Assembly (NCBI RefSeq): GCF_020089865.1
Contig: NZ_JAIRBM010000005.1
Location: 269,523 to 333,522 of the forward strand
DNA: 64,000 bases
Direction: 5' to 3'
Source: Microvirga puerhi
Lineage (GTDB): Bacteria; Pseudomonadota; Alphaproteobacteria; Rhizobiales; Beijerinckiaceae
Shown here: positions 1-8,336 of the stretch, one piece after another
Layout of the letters: every line of letters starts with the position of its first letter
Position numbering within the stretch: position 1 is the first letter of the stretch
Made by a program: the position numbers and the translations under genes
Notes under the pieces: model-generated
Seen by the model: only the letters and a program-made list of their open reading frames with translations
Database searches by the model: none
What the model was told of the DNA's origin: nothing

Positions 1-487
1 AGTTCAGATCGTCGTCCTTGAAGCCGAAATCGGCCGCGTGCTCCGCGCGCAGCACGACGGTTGAGGCGCCCGTGTCGAACACGAAGCGCGTTTCGTGGCC
101 GTTGACGCGGCCGTTCAACAGGAAGCTGCCGTCGCTGCGCTTGGCCGCCACGATCTCGCCCTTGTCCGTCATCACCGCACGACCGTCCGCGATGTCGCCG
201 ATGGCGCGATCGAGCACCATCTGCAGGTCGTCGCGGGCCGAATAGGTGACGAGCCCCGCAATCAAAAGGCCGCCGCTCACCGCCAGCGTCTCGATCCCGT
301 GAGTCCAATGACGAGAAAAGCCGTCCACGATGGCGGCCGCCATGTAGAGGCTGCAGCCGAAGAGGCCGAGAAGGAGCGCGAGCTGGGTCGGTTGGAGGCT
401 GGCGACGGGCGTCTCGCCCATGGTAGCGACCAAAAGGCCTGCAGCCAGAAGAGCGCCGCCGAGAGGGCGGATGCCGGGCATGCTCAT
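1..487 (-). CDS. Retropepsin-like aspartic protease, TIGR02281 family (partial, C-terminus beyond window)
   Basis: The visible 162 residues hold two hydrophobic N-terminal segments (about residues 8-22 and 30-50) and then a stretch ending in FVFDTGASTVVL. The DTGAS is the catalytic aspartate motif of retropepsin-like (clan AA) proteases, and this membrane-anchored layout fits the TIGR02281 family common in alphaproteobacteria. The ATG at 487 overlaps the upstream DUF1289 stop as ATGA, which fixes the start and suggests translational coupling. The remainder of the protease domain lies left of position 1. The substrate is unknown. Confidence 0.8.
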   Translation of the reverse strand, partial: MSMPGIRPLGGALLAAGLLVATMGETPVASLQPTQLALLLGLFGCSLYMAAAIVDGFSRHWTHGIETLAVSGGLLIAGLVTYSARDDLQMVLDRAIGDIADGRAVMTDKGEIVAAKRSDGSFLLNGRVNGHETRFVFDTGASTVVLRAEHAADFGFKDDDLN

Positions 488-681
488 TCGGGATCGCTCC
501 CGCCGAGGGCGAAGGCCTGGCGCATGCGTTCGGGCAGCTCCGCCATGATGCGCAGACGTTCTTCCTCGCTGAGGCGAAACCACTGGGCGATCTCTTCGCG
601 CGTGCGGCCGCAGCCCTCGCACAGGCCGGTTTCAGCATCGAGAAGGCAAACGCGAATGCAGGGGCTGGAGGCGCGGTTCAT
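484..681 (-). CDS. DUF1289 domain-containing small protein
   Basis: This 65-residue protein carries the DUF1289 cysteine pattern: SPCIRVC near residue 6, then GLCEGCGRT and EEIAQW near residues 19-33. Spaced cysteines of this kind suggest a small metal-binding or Fe-S-binding protein, but the family has no established function. It lies 17 bp downstream of cobS and overlaps the protease gene by 4 bp, so the three minus-strand genes probably form one transcription unit. The length is typical for the family. Confidence 0.85.
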   Translation of the reverse strand: MNRASSPCIRVCLLDAETGLCEGCGRTREEIAQWFRLSEEERLRIMAELPERMRQAFALGGSDPE

Positions 682-698
682 GTCTTCCCATCATGTCG

Positions 699-1535
699 TT
701 ACGGACGAAGCGCGATCAAGAGGCCGATCAGCGCAGCCATCTCCGCCACCTGCTGCGCGGCGCCCGCGATATCGCCGGTCTGCCCCTGAATATGACGCCA
801 TGCCAATCGCATGAGGCCTATTCCCGAAAGCCCGGCGAACAGGATCATCAGGGCGATTCCGGAAACCGGGAGACCGCCCGCAAGGCCAACGAGGAGAGCA
901 AGGCCGGCCGACAGGGCGACTGCGAGCCAGAAGCTCTCCCGGGCAGGCTGCCCGACGGCCTGCGCTGCCCCGTCCGTTCTTGCTGGAGGCAGGAACACCA
1001 GCGGCACGAGACCCGCGACCCGGGACAGGGCGGCAACGATGAGCACGGCCGCCGCGACCGCCGTAGCGTCGGTTCGAAGGATCAACGTCGCCAATGCCGT
1101 GATCCGGAGGGCAAATCCGAGGACCAGCGCGCACGTCCCGAAGGAGCCGATCAGGCTGTCCTTCATGATGGCGAGACGCCGCTCGCGGGTCGCGCCGCCG
1201 AAGCTGTCTGCCGTATCGGCAAGACCGTCCTCATGAAACGCACCCGTGGTGATCGTCGCAGTCGCAATCGCAAGGATTGCTGCAAGCCAGGGACCGAGAT
1301 CGAGCCAGAGCGCGAGGACGAGAGCGCAAGCGGGAAGGAGTCCGAGAACGAAACCCGCTAAGGGCAAGATGCGGACGATTCGTCCGAAATCCGGAAGTCC
1401 ATGCGGATTTCGTTCCCATGAAAGGACAGGAACCGGAAGTCTGGAATAAAAGCGTAAGGCACACGCCAAATCAGCGATTCCCGCCTGCCATGCAGACAGC
1501 GAAAGGCTGCCTGTTTCGTTCAATCGGTCGGACAT
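699..1535 (-). CDS. cobS: Adenosylcobinamide-GDP ribazoletransferase (cobalamin synthase)
   Basis: CobS (CobV in some nomenclatures) joins adenosylcobinamide-GDP to alpha-ribazole or its phosphate in the last steps of cobalamin assembly at the cytoplasmic membrane. The 278-residue protein has the family's N-terminal FYSRLPVP motif (about residue 30), the acidic GAFHEDGLADTADS segment (about residues 97-110) and many hydrophobic helices. It is divergent from cobT, which supplies alpha-ribazole phosphate, about 77 bp away. I see no cobalamin riboswitch core in the shared intergenic space. Confidence 0.95.
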   Translation of the reverse strand: MSDRLNETGSLSLSAWQAGIADLACALRFYSRLPVPVLSWERNPHGLPDFGRIVRILPLAGFVLGLLPACALVLALWLDLGPWLAAILAIATATITTGAFHEDGLADTADSFGGATRERRLAIMKDSLIGSFGTCALVLGFALRITALATLILRTDATAVAAAVLIVAALSRVAGLVPLVFLPPARTDGAAQAVGQPARESFWLAVALSAGLALLVGLAGGLPVSGIALMILFAGLSGIGLMRLAWRHIQGQTGDIAGAAQQVAEMAALIGLLIALRP

Positions 1536-1612
1536 GCTTCACCCCGAATGGATCGACCGCTATAGGTCACGCCTCTTCTGTTGCGCAATGCCCGACCGGG
1601 CCGGAGCCTTCC

Positions 1613-2638
1613 ATGACCGCACCTGCGACCTCGCCCTTCGACGATATTCGTCGCCTGATCACGACGATGCCGGGGCCGGATGAGGCAGCGGTGGCGGCCG
1701 TGCGTCAGCGCGACGGGCAGTTGACCAAGCCTGCGGGGAGCCTTGGCCGCCTCGAATGGCTCGTCGAGTGGCTTGCGGCCTGGCAGGCCAAGGCCACGCC
1801 GACCGCGGACCGGCCGCTCGTCTGCGTCTTCGCCGGAAGTCATGGTGTGACCGAGCGGGGTGTGTCCGCGTTCCCGGCCTCCGTGAACCGCCAGATGTTG
1901 GAGAACTTTTCCGCCGGTGGCGCGGCGATCAATCAGATCTGTGCGAGCCTGGGCCTCGGCTTCAAGGTTTTCGATCTGGCCATCGACATGCCGACCGGCG
2001 ACATCGTCGTGGAGCCTGCGATGGACGAGAAGGCTTGCGTCGCCACCATGGCATTCGGGATGGAAGCCATCGCCGGCGGCACGGATCTGCTGGCGATCGG
2101 TGAACTCGGGATCGGCAATACCACTATCGCGGCTGCCATCTACGCAGCACTCTATGGTGGCGAGCCGGCGCATTGGGTGGGCCGTGGCAGCGGCGTCGAC
2201 GAAGAGGGAATGACGCGCAAGATCGCAGCGGTGGAAGGGGCGCTCGCTCATCATCGCGATCATCTGAAGGATCCTCTCGATGTCCTCCGTCGGCTCGGTG
2301 GACGCGAGATCGCCGCCATGGCGGGTGCTATTCTCGCCGCGCGTCTGCAGCGCATCCCGGTGATTCTCGACGGCTACGTGGCGACGGCGGCGGCAGCGAT
2401 CCTCCATGCCATCCATCCGGCCACCATCGACCATTGCATCGCCGGTCACCTCTCGGCCGAGGGGGCTCACCTGGAGGTGCTGGAGCGGTTGGGCAAGATT
2501 CCGCTGCTCGCCCTCGGCATGCATCTTGGTGAGGGCAGTGGCGCGGCCCTCGCAATGGGGATTGTCAAAACTGCCGCTACGGTACATCGTGACATGGCGA
2601 CTTTCAGCCAAGCCGGTGTATCGGAGCGGTTGCCCTGA
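1613..2638 (+). CDS. cobT: Nicotinate-nucleotide--dimethylbenzimidazole phosphoribosyltransferase
   Basis: CobT (called CobU in Pseudomonas-type nomenclature) makes alpha-ribazole 5'-phosphate, the lower-ligand precursor of cobalamin. The 341 residues include the N-terminal KPAGSLGRLEWL segment, FAGSHGVTERGVSAFP, GELGIGNTTIAAA and the C-terminal LGEGSGAALAM, all diagnostic of the family, with full length. The frame stays open upstream to 1277, but ATG 1613 matches the family N-terminus, and the upstream part overlaps cobS in antisense. The next gene starts one base after the stop. Confidence 0.95.
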   Translation: MTAPATSPFDDIRRLITTMPGPDEAAVAAVRQRDGQLTKPAGSLGRLEWLVEWLAAWQAKATPTADRPLVCVFAGSHGVTERGVSAFPASVNRQMLENFSAGGAAINQICASLGLGFKVFDLAIDMPTGDIVVEPAMDEKACVATMAFGMEAIAGGTDLLAIGELGIGNTTIAAAIYAALYGGEPAHWVGRGSGVDEEGMTRKIAAVEGALAHHRDHLKDPLDVLRRLGGREIAAMAGAILAARLQRIPVILDGYVATAAAAILHAIHPATIDHCIAGHLSAEGAHLEVLERLGKIPLLALGMHLGEGSGAALAMGIVKTAATVHRDMATFSQAGVSERLP

Positions 2639-3169
2639 ATGACCTCACGTATCTTCCGCCAGGGTCGTCTCGCCCCGAAGCCGTCCTGGCTCGGCAGCCT
2701 TGCTTCACTCTGTCTCGCGTTCCTGCTGGCCGGCATCGCGCATCTGTTTCTGGAGCGCAGCGAGCGCGTGATCTCGGGGCACGCCTTCGCGATCGATGGC
2801 GACACGATCCGGATCGGCAACAGCAAGATCCGTCTTAAAGGAATCGACGCGCCCGAACTCACACAGTCCTGCATCCGGGAGGGACGCCCCGTCCTCTGTG
2901 GCGAGAAGGCCCGCGACACGCTGCTCAGCATGATCCTCAACCAGAACGTGGAATGCCGTGTCAGTGGGCGCGACCGTTATCAACGGGCGCTCGCACGCTG
3001 CTATGTGAACGGGGAGGATATCGGGGCGCGCATGGTGGAGAAGGGCTGCGCCGTCGCCTACGGCGATTATCGTCTCCTCGAAGCCAAGGCCCGTTTGCAA
3101 TCCCTCGGGCTTTGGGGAACGGAATTCCAGCGGCCGCAACAATGGCGACGGAACAACAACGTCTATTGA
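2639..3169 (+). CDS. Thermonuclease (SNase-like) family protein, membrane anchored
   Basis: A hydrophobic segment at about residues 16-38 acts as signal or anchor. It is followed by a staphylococcal-nuclease-like OB fold with AIDGDTIRIG, IRLKGIDAPE and DRYQRALARC, matching the catalytic Asp/Arg/Glu/Arg positions of SNase. The protein probably hydrolyses nucleic acid in the periplasm or at the membrane. It has 176 residues, a typical length. The ATG follows the cobT stop directly (TGAATG), suggesting coupled translation although the functions are unrelated. Confidence 0.85.
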   Translation: MTSRIFRQGRLAPKPSWLGSLASLCLAFLLAGIAHLFLERSERVISGHAFAIDGDTIRIGNSKIRLKGIDAPELTQSCIREGRPVLCGEKARDTLLSMILNQNVECRVSGRDRYQRALARCYVNGEDIGARMVEKGCAVAYGDYRLLEAKARLQSLGLWGTEFQRPQQWRRNNNVY

Positions 3170-3241
3170 ATCATCGCCTGTGACCTCGTGTCGTGGCGCG
3201 AAGACCTCGCAGGAAAAGGTCTCGATTCCCATCTTCGCGAC

Positions 3242-3892
3242 ATGGCTGCAGTCAATGATTTCGATCGTCTCGCCCGGCGCCTTCGGGCATGCCGGATCTG
3301 CCGGGATGCCCCAAGGTTCGGCTCCGCGCTCCCCCATGAACCCCGTCCGATCCTGCAGGGAAGCCCGACGGCGCGGCTCTGTATCGCCAGCCAGGCACCG
3401 GGAACCAGGGCCCATGCGAGCGGCATCCCATTCTCCGATCGCTCCGGGATCCGACTGAGGCAGTGGCTCGGCCTCGACGAGGCCGCCTTCTATGATGCGA
3501 CCCGGATCGCCATCATTCCGATGGGCGCATGCTTTCCAGGCCAGGATTCGAAGGGCGGCGACCTGCCGCCGCGACGAGAATGCGCCGAGACGTGGCGCGA
3601 GCCGATCTTCGAGGCTCTTCCCAATCTGGAGCTGGTTCTGCTGATCGGCCAATACGCCCAGGCATGGCATCTGGGTGGCGATTTCCGCGATGGCCTCACA
3701 CGAACGGTCATGCGCTGGCGCGAAATCCTTTCTTCGCCGCAGCATCCGCGCATTCTGCCGCTGCCGCATCCTTCCTGGCGCAACAACGGCTGGCTCCGAA
3801 CCAATCCCTGGTTCGAGGCCGAGCTTTTGCCCGTGCTTCGGGATCAAGTCCGCACTATGCTCGCGCCGGACCTCGAGGAGCCGGCGGCATGA
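3242..3892 (+). CDS. Uracil-DNA glycosylase family protein
   Basis: The protein belongs to the UDG superfamily used in base-excision repair. It shows a CRICRD cysteine pair at the N-terminus, IASQAPGTRAHASGIPFSDRSG-type motif 1 (split here: APGTRAHASG, then PFSDRSG) and the C-terminal LPHPSWRN motif. A GTG at 3188 is also in frame, but neither start has a clear ribosome-binding site; I prefer ATG 3242 because it matches the usual N-terminus. The stop overlaps the next start as ATGA. Whether it actually excises uracil is not shown by sequence alone. Confidence 0.8.
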   Translation: MAAVNDFDRLARRLRACRICRDAPRFGSALPHEPRPILQGSPTARLCIASQAPGTRAHASGIPFSDRSGIRLRQWLGLDEAAFYDATRIAIIPMGACFPGQDSKGGDLPPRRECAETWREPIFEALPNLELVLLIGQYAQAWHLGGDFRDGLTRTVMRWREILSSPQHPRILPLPHPSWRNNGWLRTNPWFEAELLPVLRDQVRTMLAPDLEEPAA

Positions 3893-4680
3893 GCCTGACG
3901 ACCCTGCGCGTTGCGACCGAAGGATCGGTTGCTACCATTACCCTCGCGCGGCCCGAGAAGATGAACGCGCTCAATGCGACGATGCATGCGGAGTTGCGCG
4001 ACACGCTCGATCGCTATGCCCAGGACCACGCGATCAAGGTCGTCGTCCTGACCGGAGAGGGGAGAGCCTTCTCCGCAGGGCAGGATCTGACGGAGAACCT
4101 GCCGCGGGACGAGAAGGGGCGCGTCGATCTGGGGCCGCCGCTGGCGCGCGACTACAATCCCCTCGTCCTGAGCCTCGTGAATTATCCCAAGCCGACCATC
4201 GCGGCGCTGAACGGTGCGGCGGTGGGAGCGTCCATGAACATTGCGCTTGCCTGCGATATCGTGGTTGCCGCGCGCTCCGCCTATCTGCAGGAGGCCTTCG
4301 CGAAGATCGCGCTCATTCCTGATGCAGGCGGTACCTGGATCCTGCCGCGCCTCGTCGGCCCGAAACGGGCGCTCGCGCTGATGCTGTCCGCCGAGTCCAT
4401 TTCGGCCGAGGAGGCGAGGGCGATGGGTCTCGTGTTCAAGGTTTTCGAGGATACGACCTTCCGTGAGGACCTGTCCGCCTTCGCTGCAGGGCTCGCCCGC
4501 GGGCCGGCTCTCGCCTATCGGCTCACGAAGCAGGCAATGGCGAAAAGCCTCTCGAGCGATCTCGAAGCTCAGCTCGTGCTCGAGGCCACGTTGCAGCGTG
4601 AGGCTGGTTTCAGCCATGATTTCAGCGAAGGCATCAGTGCCTTTCGCGAGAAGCGGATTCCGAAGTTCGAAGGACGGTGA
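3889..4680 (+). CDS. Enoyl-CoA hydratase/isomerase, PaaG-like
   Basis: This 263-residue crotonase-fold enzyme has RPEKMNALN, GRAFSAGQDL (first oxyanion-hole region), ALNGAAVGASMNIALACD (second oxyanion-hole loop) and LIPDAGGTWILPRLVG. The DAGGTW stretch resembles 2-(1,2-epoxy-1,2-dihydrophenyl)acetyl-CoA isomerase (PaaG) more than generic beta-oxidation hydratases. No other phenylacetate genes are nearby, so the substrate remains uncertain. The start ATG at 3889 overlaps the UDG stop by 4 bp, in line with the packed plus-strand run from cobT. Confidence 0.85.
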   Translation: MSLTTLRVATEGSVATITLARPEKMNALNATMHAELRDTLDRYAQDHAIKVVVLTGEGRAFSAGQDLTENLPRDEKGRVDLGPPLARDYNPLVLSLVNYPKPTIAALNGAAVGASMNIALACDIVVAARSAYLQEAFAKIALIPDAGGTWILPRLVGPKRALALMLSAESISAEEARAMGLVFKVFEDTTFREDLSAFAAGLARGPALAYRLTKQAMAKSLSSDLEAQLVLEATLQREAGFSHDFSEGISAFREKRIPKFEGR

Positions 4681-4692
4681 CGGAGATCAGCG

Positions 4693-4899
4693 ATGCGCAT
4701 CACCTATATCATCCTGGCTCTTCTGGTCTTCAGCGTTGTGCTCAGCATGCTGATCTCGCAGGATCCGGAAAGGTCTGCCGCTCTGTCGCAGATGTACCGG
4801 AACGCTGCGTTTTCCGGTGAAACCCGCCAAATCATCATCGCAGCCCTCGCGATCGGCATAGGCGGCTTCATCGTCTATTTGACCATGACGCGGCGATAG
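4693..4899 (+). CDS. Small hypothetical membrane protein
   Basis: A 68-residue protein with two hydrophobic helices (about residues 4-20 and 46-63) separated by a polar loop, ending in a basic TMTRR tail that suggests a cytoplasmic C-terminus. It starts 12 bp after the enoyl-CoA hydratase stop, so it is probably co-transcribed. I recognise no family. Confidence 0.7.
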   Translation: MRITYIILALLVFSVVLSMLISQDPERSAALSQMYRNAAFSGETRQIIIAALAIGIGGFIVYLTMTRR

Positions 4900-5092
4900 C
4901 TGCTCCTCCCGGCAACGAACGCGTTCATCTCGCACCTGCGGGATTTCCGTAACGGAAATAGTCTGGATCGGACACGAGTTCGCTGTCCGAGCGCGGTTTT
5001 CACATCAACTTGAGTCGAAAGGAGCCATCGAAGCTCTTGCATAAGCGCGTCATATTTTCTATTCAGAACGTAATAACGTATAGGATTGCTAG

Positions 5093-6814
5093 ATGACGAC
5101 TATCACTTCAAACCTCATGACCACCGCCGATTTCGATCACGGCTACGACGTTGCCGAACTCGATCCCGTCACCATTGCTTCCGGCGTCACGGTCTCGGCC
5201 GGCGGTGCCAACGCGGCGGGCATTCATGGCGCTGCGGCGGGACAGGTGACACTGAACGCCAACGCTCTCGTCGTCAGCGGTCTCTCGGATGCCATTTCGT
5301 TCGACGGGGCCGGATACATCACCCTGAATGCCGGCAGCACTGCAATTGCCCATCGCTACGGTGTCTTCTTCACGGGAAGTGACAACACGTTGCAGAACTT
5401 TGGTGCGGTCCTGAGTGAGACGACTGCAGTCCGAGCCAACGGGTCATCACAGATCATCAATGAGGGCTCGCTCACCGGCGCGAACGGCCACGGCGTATGG
5501 ATCGATGGAAGCGGCGTCCTCCTGAGCAACAGCGGCACCATCGAGGGTAGTCAAACGGGCGTCTTCGTCGGCGCGACGACAGGCTTTGCATCGATCACGA
5601 ACAACGGGACCATCCTCGGCGGAACCCAGGGGGCGCTCCAGGTTTCCAATGGCACCGTCGCCGTCTCACTCGACAACAATGGCAGCATCGTCGGCAACGT
5701 CATTTTCTCCGGCGGCAATGACTTCTACGACGGGCGCGGCGGACATGTGGACGGGCTGATCGCGCTTGGGGCAGGGAGTGACCGCGCCTATGGCAGCACC
5801 GGGATCGACACCTATCGCGGCGGCGCCGGCAACGACACCATCGACGGCGGTGGCGGGAACGACATTGCGCTTTATTCCGGCTCCCGCGCCGACTACGACC
5901 TGACCACCGCCAATGGCGTCACCACCATCGCGCACAAGAACAACGGCGCCGACGGCACCGACACCTTGAGCCATGTGCGCTTTGCCAAGTTCGAGGGCGA
6001 TAACACCACGGTCACGCTTTACAACACCGCCCCCGACAGCGTGCGGCTGACCACCGGCAGCGTCGCCGAGACCGCACTGGTCAATACGGCGGTCGCGTCG
6101 GTTGCCGCCCATGACGCAGAGGGCGATGCCCTGACCTATACGCTGATCGATCCCACCGGCACCTTCCGGCTCGACGGAACCAGCCTGATTCTCAATCGTG
6201 TCCTCGACTACGAGACCCAGGCGCATCAGATCGCCGTCAGCGTGACGGCCAAGGATGCCTATGGCGGCACGACCACCCAGAGCCTGACGCTGGATGTGCT
6301 CAACATGGTTGAGACCAATCCCCTGACTTTGATCGGCACAACCCTAGCCGACAGCCTCACCGGCGAGGCCGGCAATGATGTGATCAAAGGGCTTGCCGGC
6401 AACGACACGCTCAAGGGCGAAGCGGGCAACGACAAGATCTATGGCGGGCTGGGCAACGACCTGTTGACTGGCGGCGCGGGCCAGGACGTGTTCGTGTTCG
6501 ACGCCAAGCTTGCCCGGACCAATGCCCTCAACAAGAAGCAGAACCTGGACAAGATCACCGACTTCTCGGTCAAGGACGATACGATTCAGCTGGCCAAGGG
6601 CGTGTTCAGCAAGATCGCCAAGAAGGGTGTTCTCGCCAAGGCTGCGTTCTACGCAGGCGTGAAGGCACATGATGCCGACGATCGGATCGTCTACAACAAG
6701 AAGACCGGCGCGCTCTCTTACGATGCCGACGGCAATGGAGCGAAGGAGGCGATCCAGATCGCCATGCTGACCAAGAACCTTAAAATAACCGAAAAGGACT
6801 TCTTCGTCATTTGA
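5093..6814 (+). CDS. RTX exoprotein with beta-solenoid, cadherin-like and calcium-binding repeats
   Basis: This 573-residue protein has no Sec signal. Residues about 60-215 hold repeats such as SNSGTIEG and TNNGTILGG, typical of beta-solenoid adhesins. A first RTX pair (GGAGNDTIDGGGGND) lies near residue 245, a cadherin-like stretch at about 315-405, and a second RTX block at about 420-462. The C-terminal 110 residues (VFVFDAKL ... HDADDRIVYN ... KDFFVI) are the type I secretion module, shared with the protein at 50629-52416. Likely role: calcium-folded surface adhesin or exoprotein. It stands alone; no exporter gene is adjacent. Confidence 0.85.
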   Translation: MTTITSNLMTTADFDHGYDVAELDPVTIASGVTVSAGGANAAGIHGAAAGQVTLNANALVVSGLSDAISFDGAGYITLNAGSTAIAHRYGVFFTGSDNTLQNFGAVLSETTAVRANGSSQIINEGSLTGANGHGVWIDGSGVLLSNSGTIEGSQTGVFVGATTGFASITNNGTILGGTQGALQVSNGTVAVSLDNNGSIVGNVIFSGGNDFYDGRGGHVDGLIALGAGSDRAYGSTGIDTYRGGAGNDTIDGGGGNDIALYSGSRADYDLTTANGVTTIAHKNNGADGTDTLSHVRFAKFEGDNTTVTLYNTAPDSVRLTTGSVAETALVNTAVASVAAHDAEGDALTYTLIDPTGTFRLDGTSLILNRVLDYETQAHQIAVSVTAKDAYGGTTTQSLTLDVLNMVETNPLTLIGTTLADSLTGEAGNDVIKGLAGNDTLKGEAGNDKIYGGLGNDLLTGGAGQDVFVFDAKLARTNALNKKQNLDKITDFSVKDDTIQLAKGVFSKIAKKGVLAKAAFYAGVKAHDADDRIVYNKKTGALSYDADGNGAKEAIQIAMLTKNLKITEKDFFVI

Positions 6815-6840
6815 AGAAGGGCTTCCGGATTTCGTCCTCC

Positions 6841-6865
6841 CAGATCTCGGAACATCCGAGATCTG
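6841..6865. terminator. Perfect hairpin downstream of RTX gene
   Basis: A 10-bp perfect stem with a 5-nt loop lies 26 bp after the RTX stop codon, between it and the convergent AraC gene. No strong T tract follows on either strand, so it is a possible rather than proven terminator. Confidence 0.5.
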
Positions 6866-7008
6866 CTCATTGAATATGCATCTCCGAGCCGCCGATTCTC
6901 GCCGCGGTGAGAGCTGTGGTGAGGGTAACCCTCCGAGTGTTCAGCTCCTTCCCGCGCTTTGAACGTTGCAGGTTTCTTTCTGACGATCTTTTTCGTTGTT
7001 TCCGTTGG

Positions 7009-8061
7009 TCAGGCGCCCTTGAGCAGGGTTTGACGCGGCGTCGCGCCGAAGGTGCGTCTGTAGGCCGTCCCGAACTCGCCCATGTGGGTGAAGCCACATG
7101 CAAACGCGATCTCGGCCACGGTCGACACTGTTGGATCTGCGACCCGCAGGGTGTGATGCGCTTTCTGCAGCCGGACAGAGCGCAGGAATGCCATTGGCGT
7201 CATGCCGCGGAAATTCTGGAAGCCGTTCTGCAGGCTGCGGGCGCTGATTCCCGCATGGCTGGCGATGTCGGCAAGAGACAATGGCTCGGCAAAGTATGCC
7301 TCGATATAGGCTTCCGCCCGCTTCACGTAGAAGGGTACAGCGGCAGGTTGAGGCTGGAGCAAGGCTTCGGAATAGTTGTGGCGATGTCCGAGGAGAAAGC
7401 TTGTGAAGAGCAAATGCTCGAGATGCTGCCAAGCGGCTGGCACATATCTGATGGGAGAATCCGGATAGCTGAGTTCCGCAGATGCATGCTGCACGGTCCG
7501 GAGCCAACTGTGCCCAGATCCAGTGCCTAAAGGAACACAGGTCTCCAGATTGAGACGCTTATCAAGATCTCGCCCGAGCAGCTTCGCGCAGTGTTCCGAC
7601 AGCCGTTGACGGTCCATGAAGAGAGCGCGGGCGTCGCAATCCTCCGAGAATTGTAGCGTATGTGTTGGTCCAGCCGAAAAGACCAGGCCTTGCACTTCCG
7701 AGATCGCAAATTCGTCCCGCCCGCTGCGCAGCTGGGCATTTCCTTTGGAGGCCATGACGAAAGCGATGTTGTTGTGGCGGTCGTCAACGTCTTGAGGGGG
7801 GAAATCAATGGACAACTTTTGTCCGAAGTGGACGCCGAAGAAACCGAGTTCCTGCGTTCCATGAAACTGAAATGCGCTGTCGAGTTCTCCCATCCGGGTC
7901 ATCGGGACGAGCCGCTGTGCCGAGACGAACTGACTCAACATCTCTTCGAGTTCGTCGATCTGGCTAGTCGTGCGATGATGATCCACAATGAACTTGTGGG
8001 TTCGATCCGGTACAGGCTGGAGAGAATCCTGGCTCTCTCCTGGGGCAATCGTCCTGTCCAT
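7009..8061 (-). CDS. AraC-family transcriptional regulator
   Basis: A 350-residue regulator with an N-terminal AraC-binding-like (cupin) sensor region and a C-terminal double helix-turn-helix (about residues 240-350: LSLADIASHAGIS, then VAEIAFACGFTHMGEFGTAYRRTFG). The second HTH and the GxxRxxF-type ending are characteristic. The frame continues 7 codons upstream to a GTG at 8082, but ATG 8061 is the more natural start. Neighbouring genes do not reveal the effector or target; the nearest upstream gene is a GarR-like reductase read in the same direction. Confidence 0.88.
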   Translation of the reverse strand: MDRTIAPGESQDSLQPVPDRTHKFIVDHHRTTSQIDELEEMLSQFVSAQRLVPMTRMGELDSAFQFHGTQELGFFGVHFGQKLSIDFPPQDVDDRHNNIAFVMASKGNAQLRSGRDEFAISEVQGLVFSAGPTHTLQFSEDCDARALFMDRQRLSEHCAKLLGRDLDKRLNLETCVPLGTGSGHSWLRTVQHASAELSYPDSPIRYVPAAWQHLEHLLFTSFLLGHRHNYSEALLQPQPAAVPFYVKRAEAYIEAYFAEPLSLADIASHAGISARSLQNGFQNFRGMTPMAFLRSVRLQKAHHTLRVADPTVSTVAEIAFACGFTHMGEFGTAYRRTFGATPRQTLLKGA

Positions 8062-8160
8062 GGCGCAACCCGACAAACACACTAAGCTTGCATGAAGGAT
8101 ATACCGTTGTCCATTGGAGCTCCTTCAACACGCATCGAAGGCTTCTTTCTTTGCTAGGCC

Positions 8161-8200
8161 GCACTTTTGACGATGAACCGGAGCTACTTCACTAAAAATG
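8161..8200. repeat. Intergenic palindromic element, copy 1 (degenerate)
   Basis: An imperfect palindrome of about 40 bp between the AraC regulator and the reductase gene. It aligns with the better-preserved copy at 9280-9321 (shared pieces TTTTGACG, GAACCGGA, CTTC and AAAAATG). Short imperfect palindromes with an ACCGG core are widespread in rhizobial intergenic regions. Confidence 0.6.
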
Positions 8201-8336
8201 TTTTGGCCGAGATAACGTGAATGGTTCACGTGCAAAAGAATCGGCCTGAAGCATTGCACTGCAGGTGATTTTCAGTTGTGAGCGGGGCTGAGGCCGGCAG
8301 ACATTTGCGCAATAGCTGGCCCCACCGCGAGACATC

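Noticed and set aside
95..814. 239-residue plus-strand open frame
   Set aside because: Runs antisense across three real minus-strand genes and has low-complexity Arg/Ala/Ser composition.
1536..1612. Possible cobalamin riboswitch between cobS and cobT
   Set aside because: The gap is only about 77 bp, too short for the aptamer, and no B12-box-like sequence was seen.
2705..3847. 380-residue minus-strand open frame
   Set aside because: Antisense to the thermonuclease and uracil-DNA glycosylase genes and without any domain.
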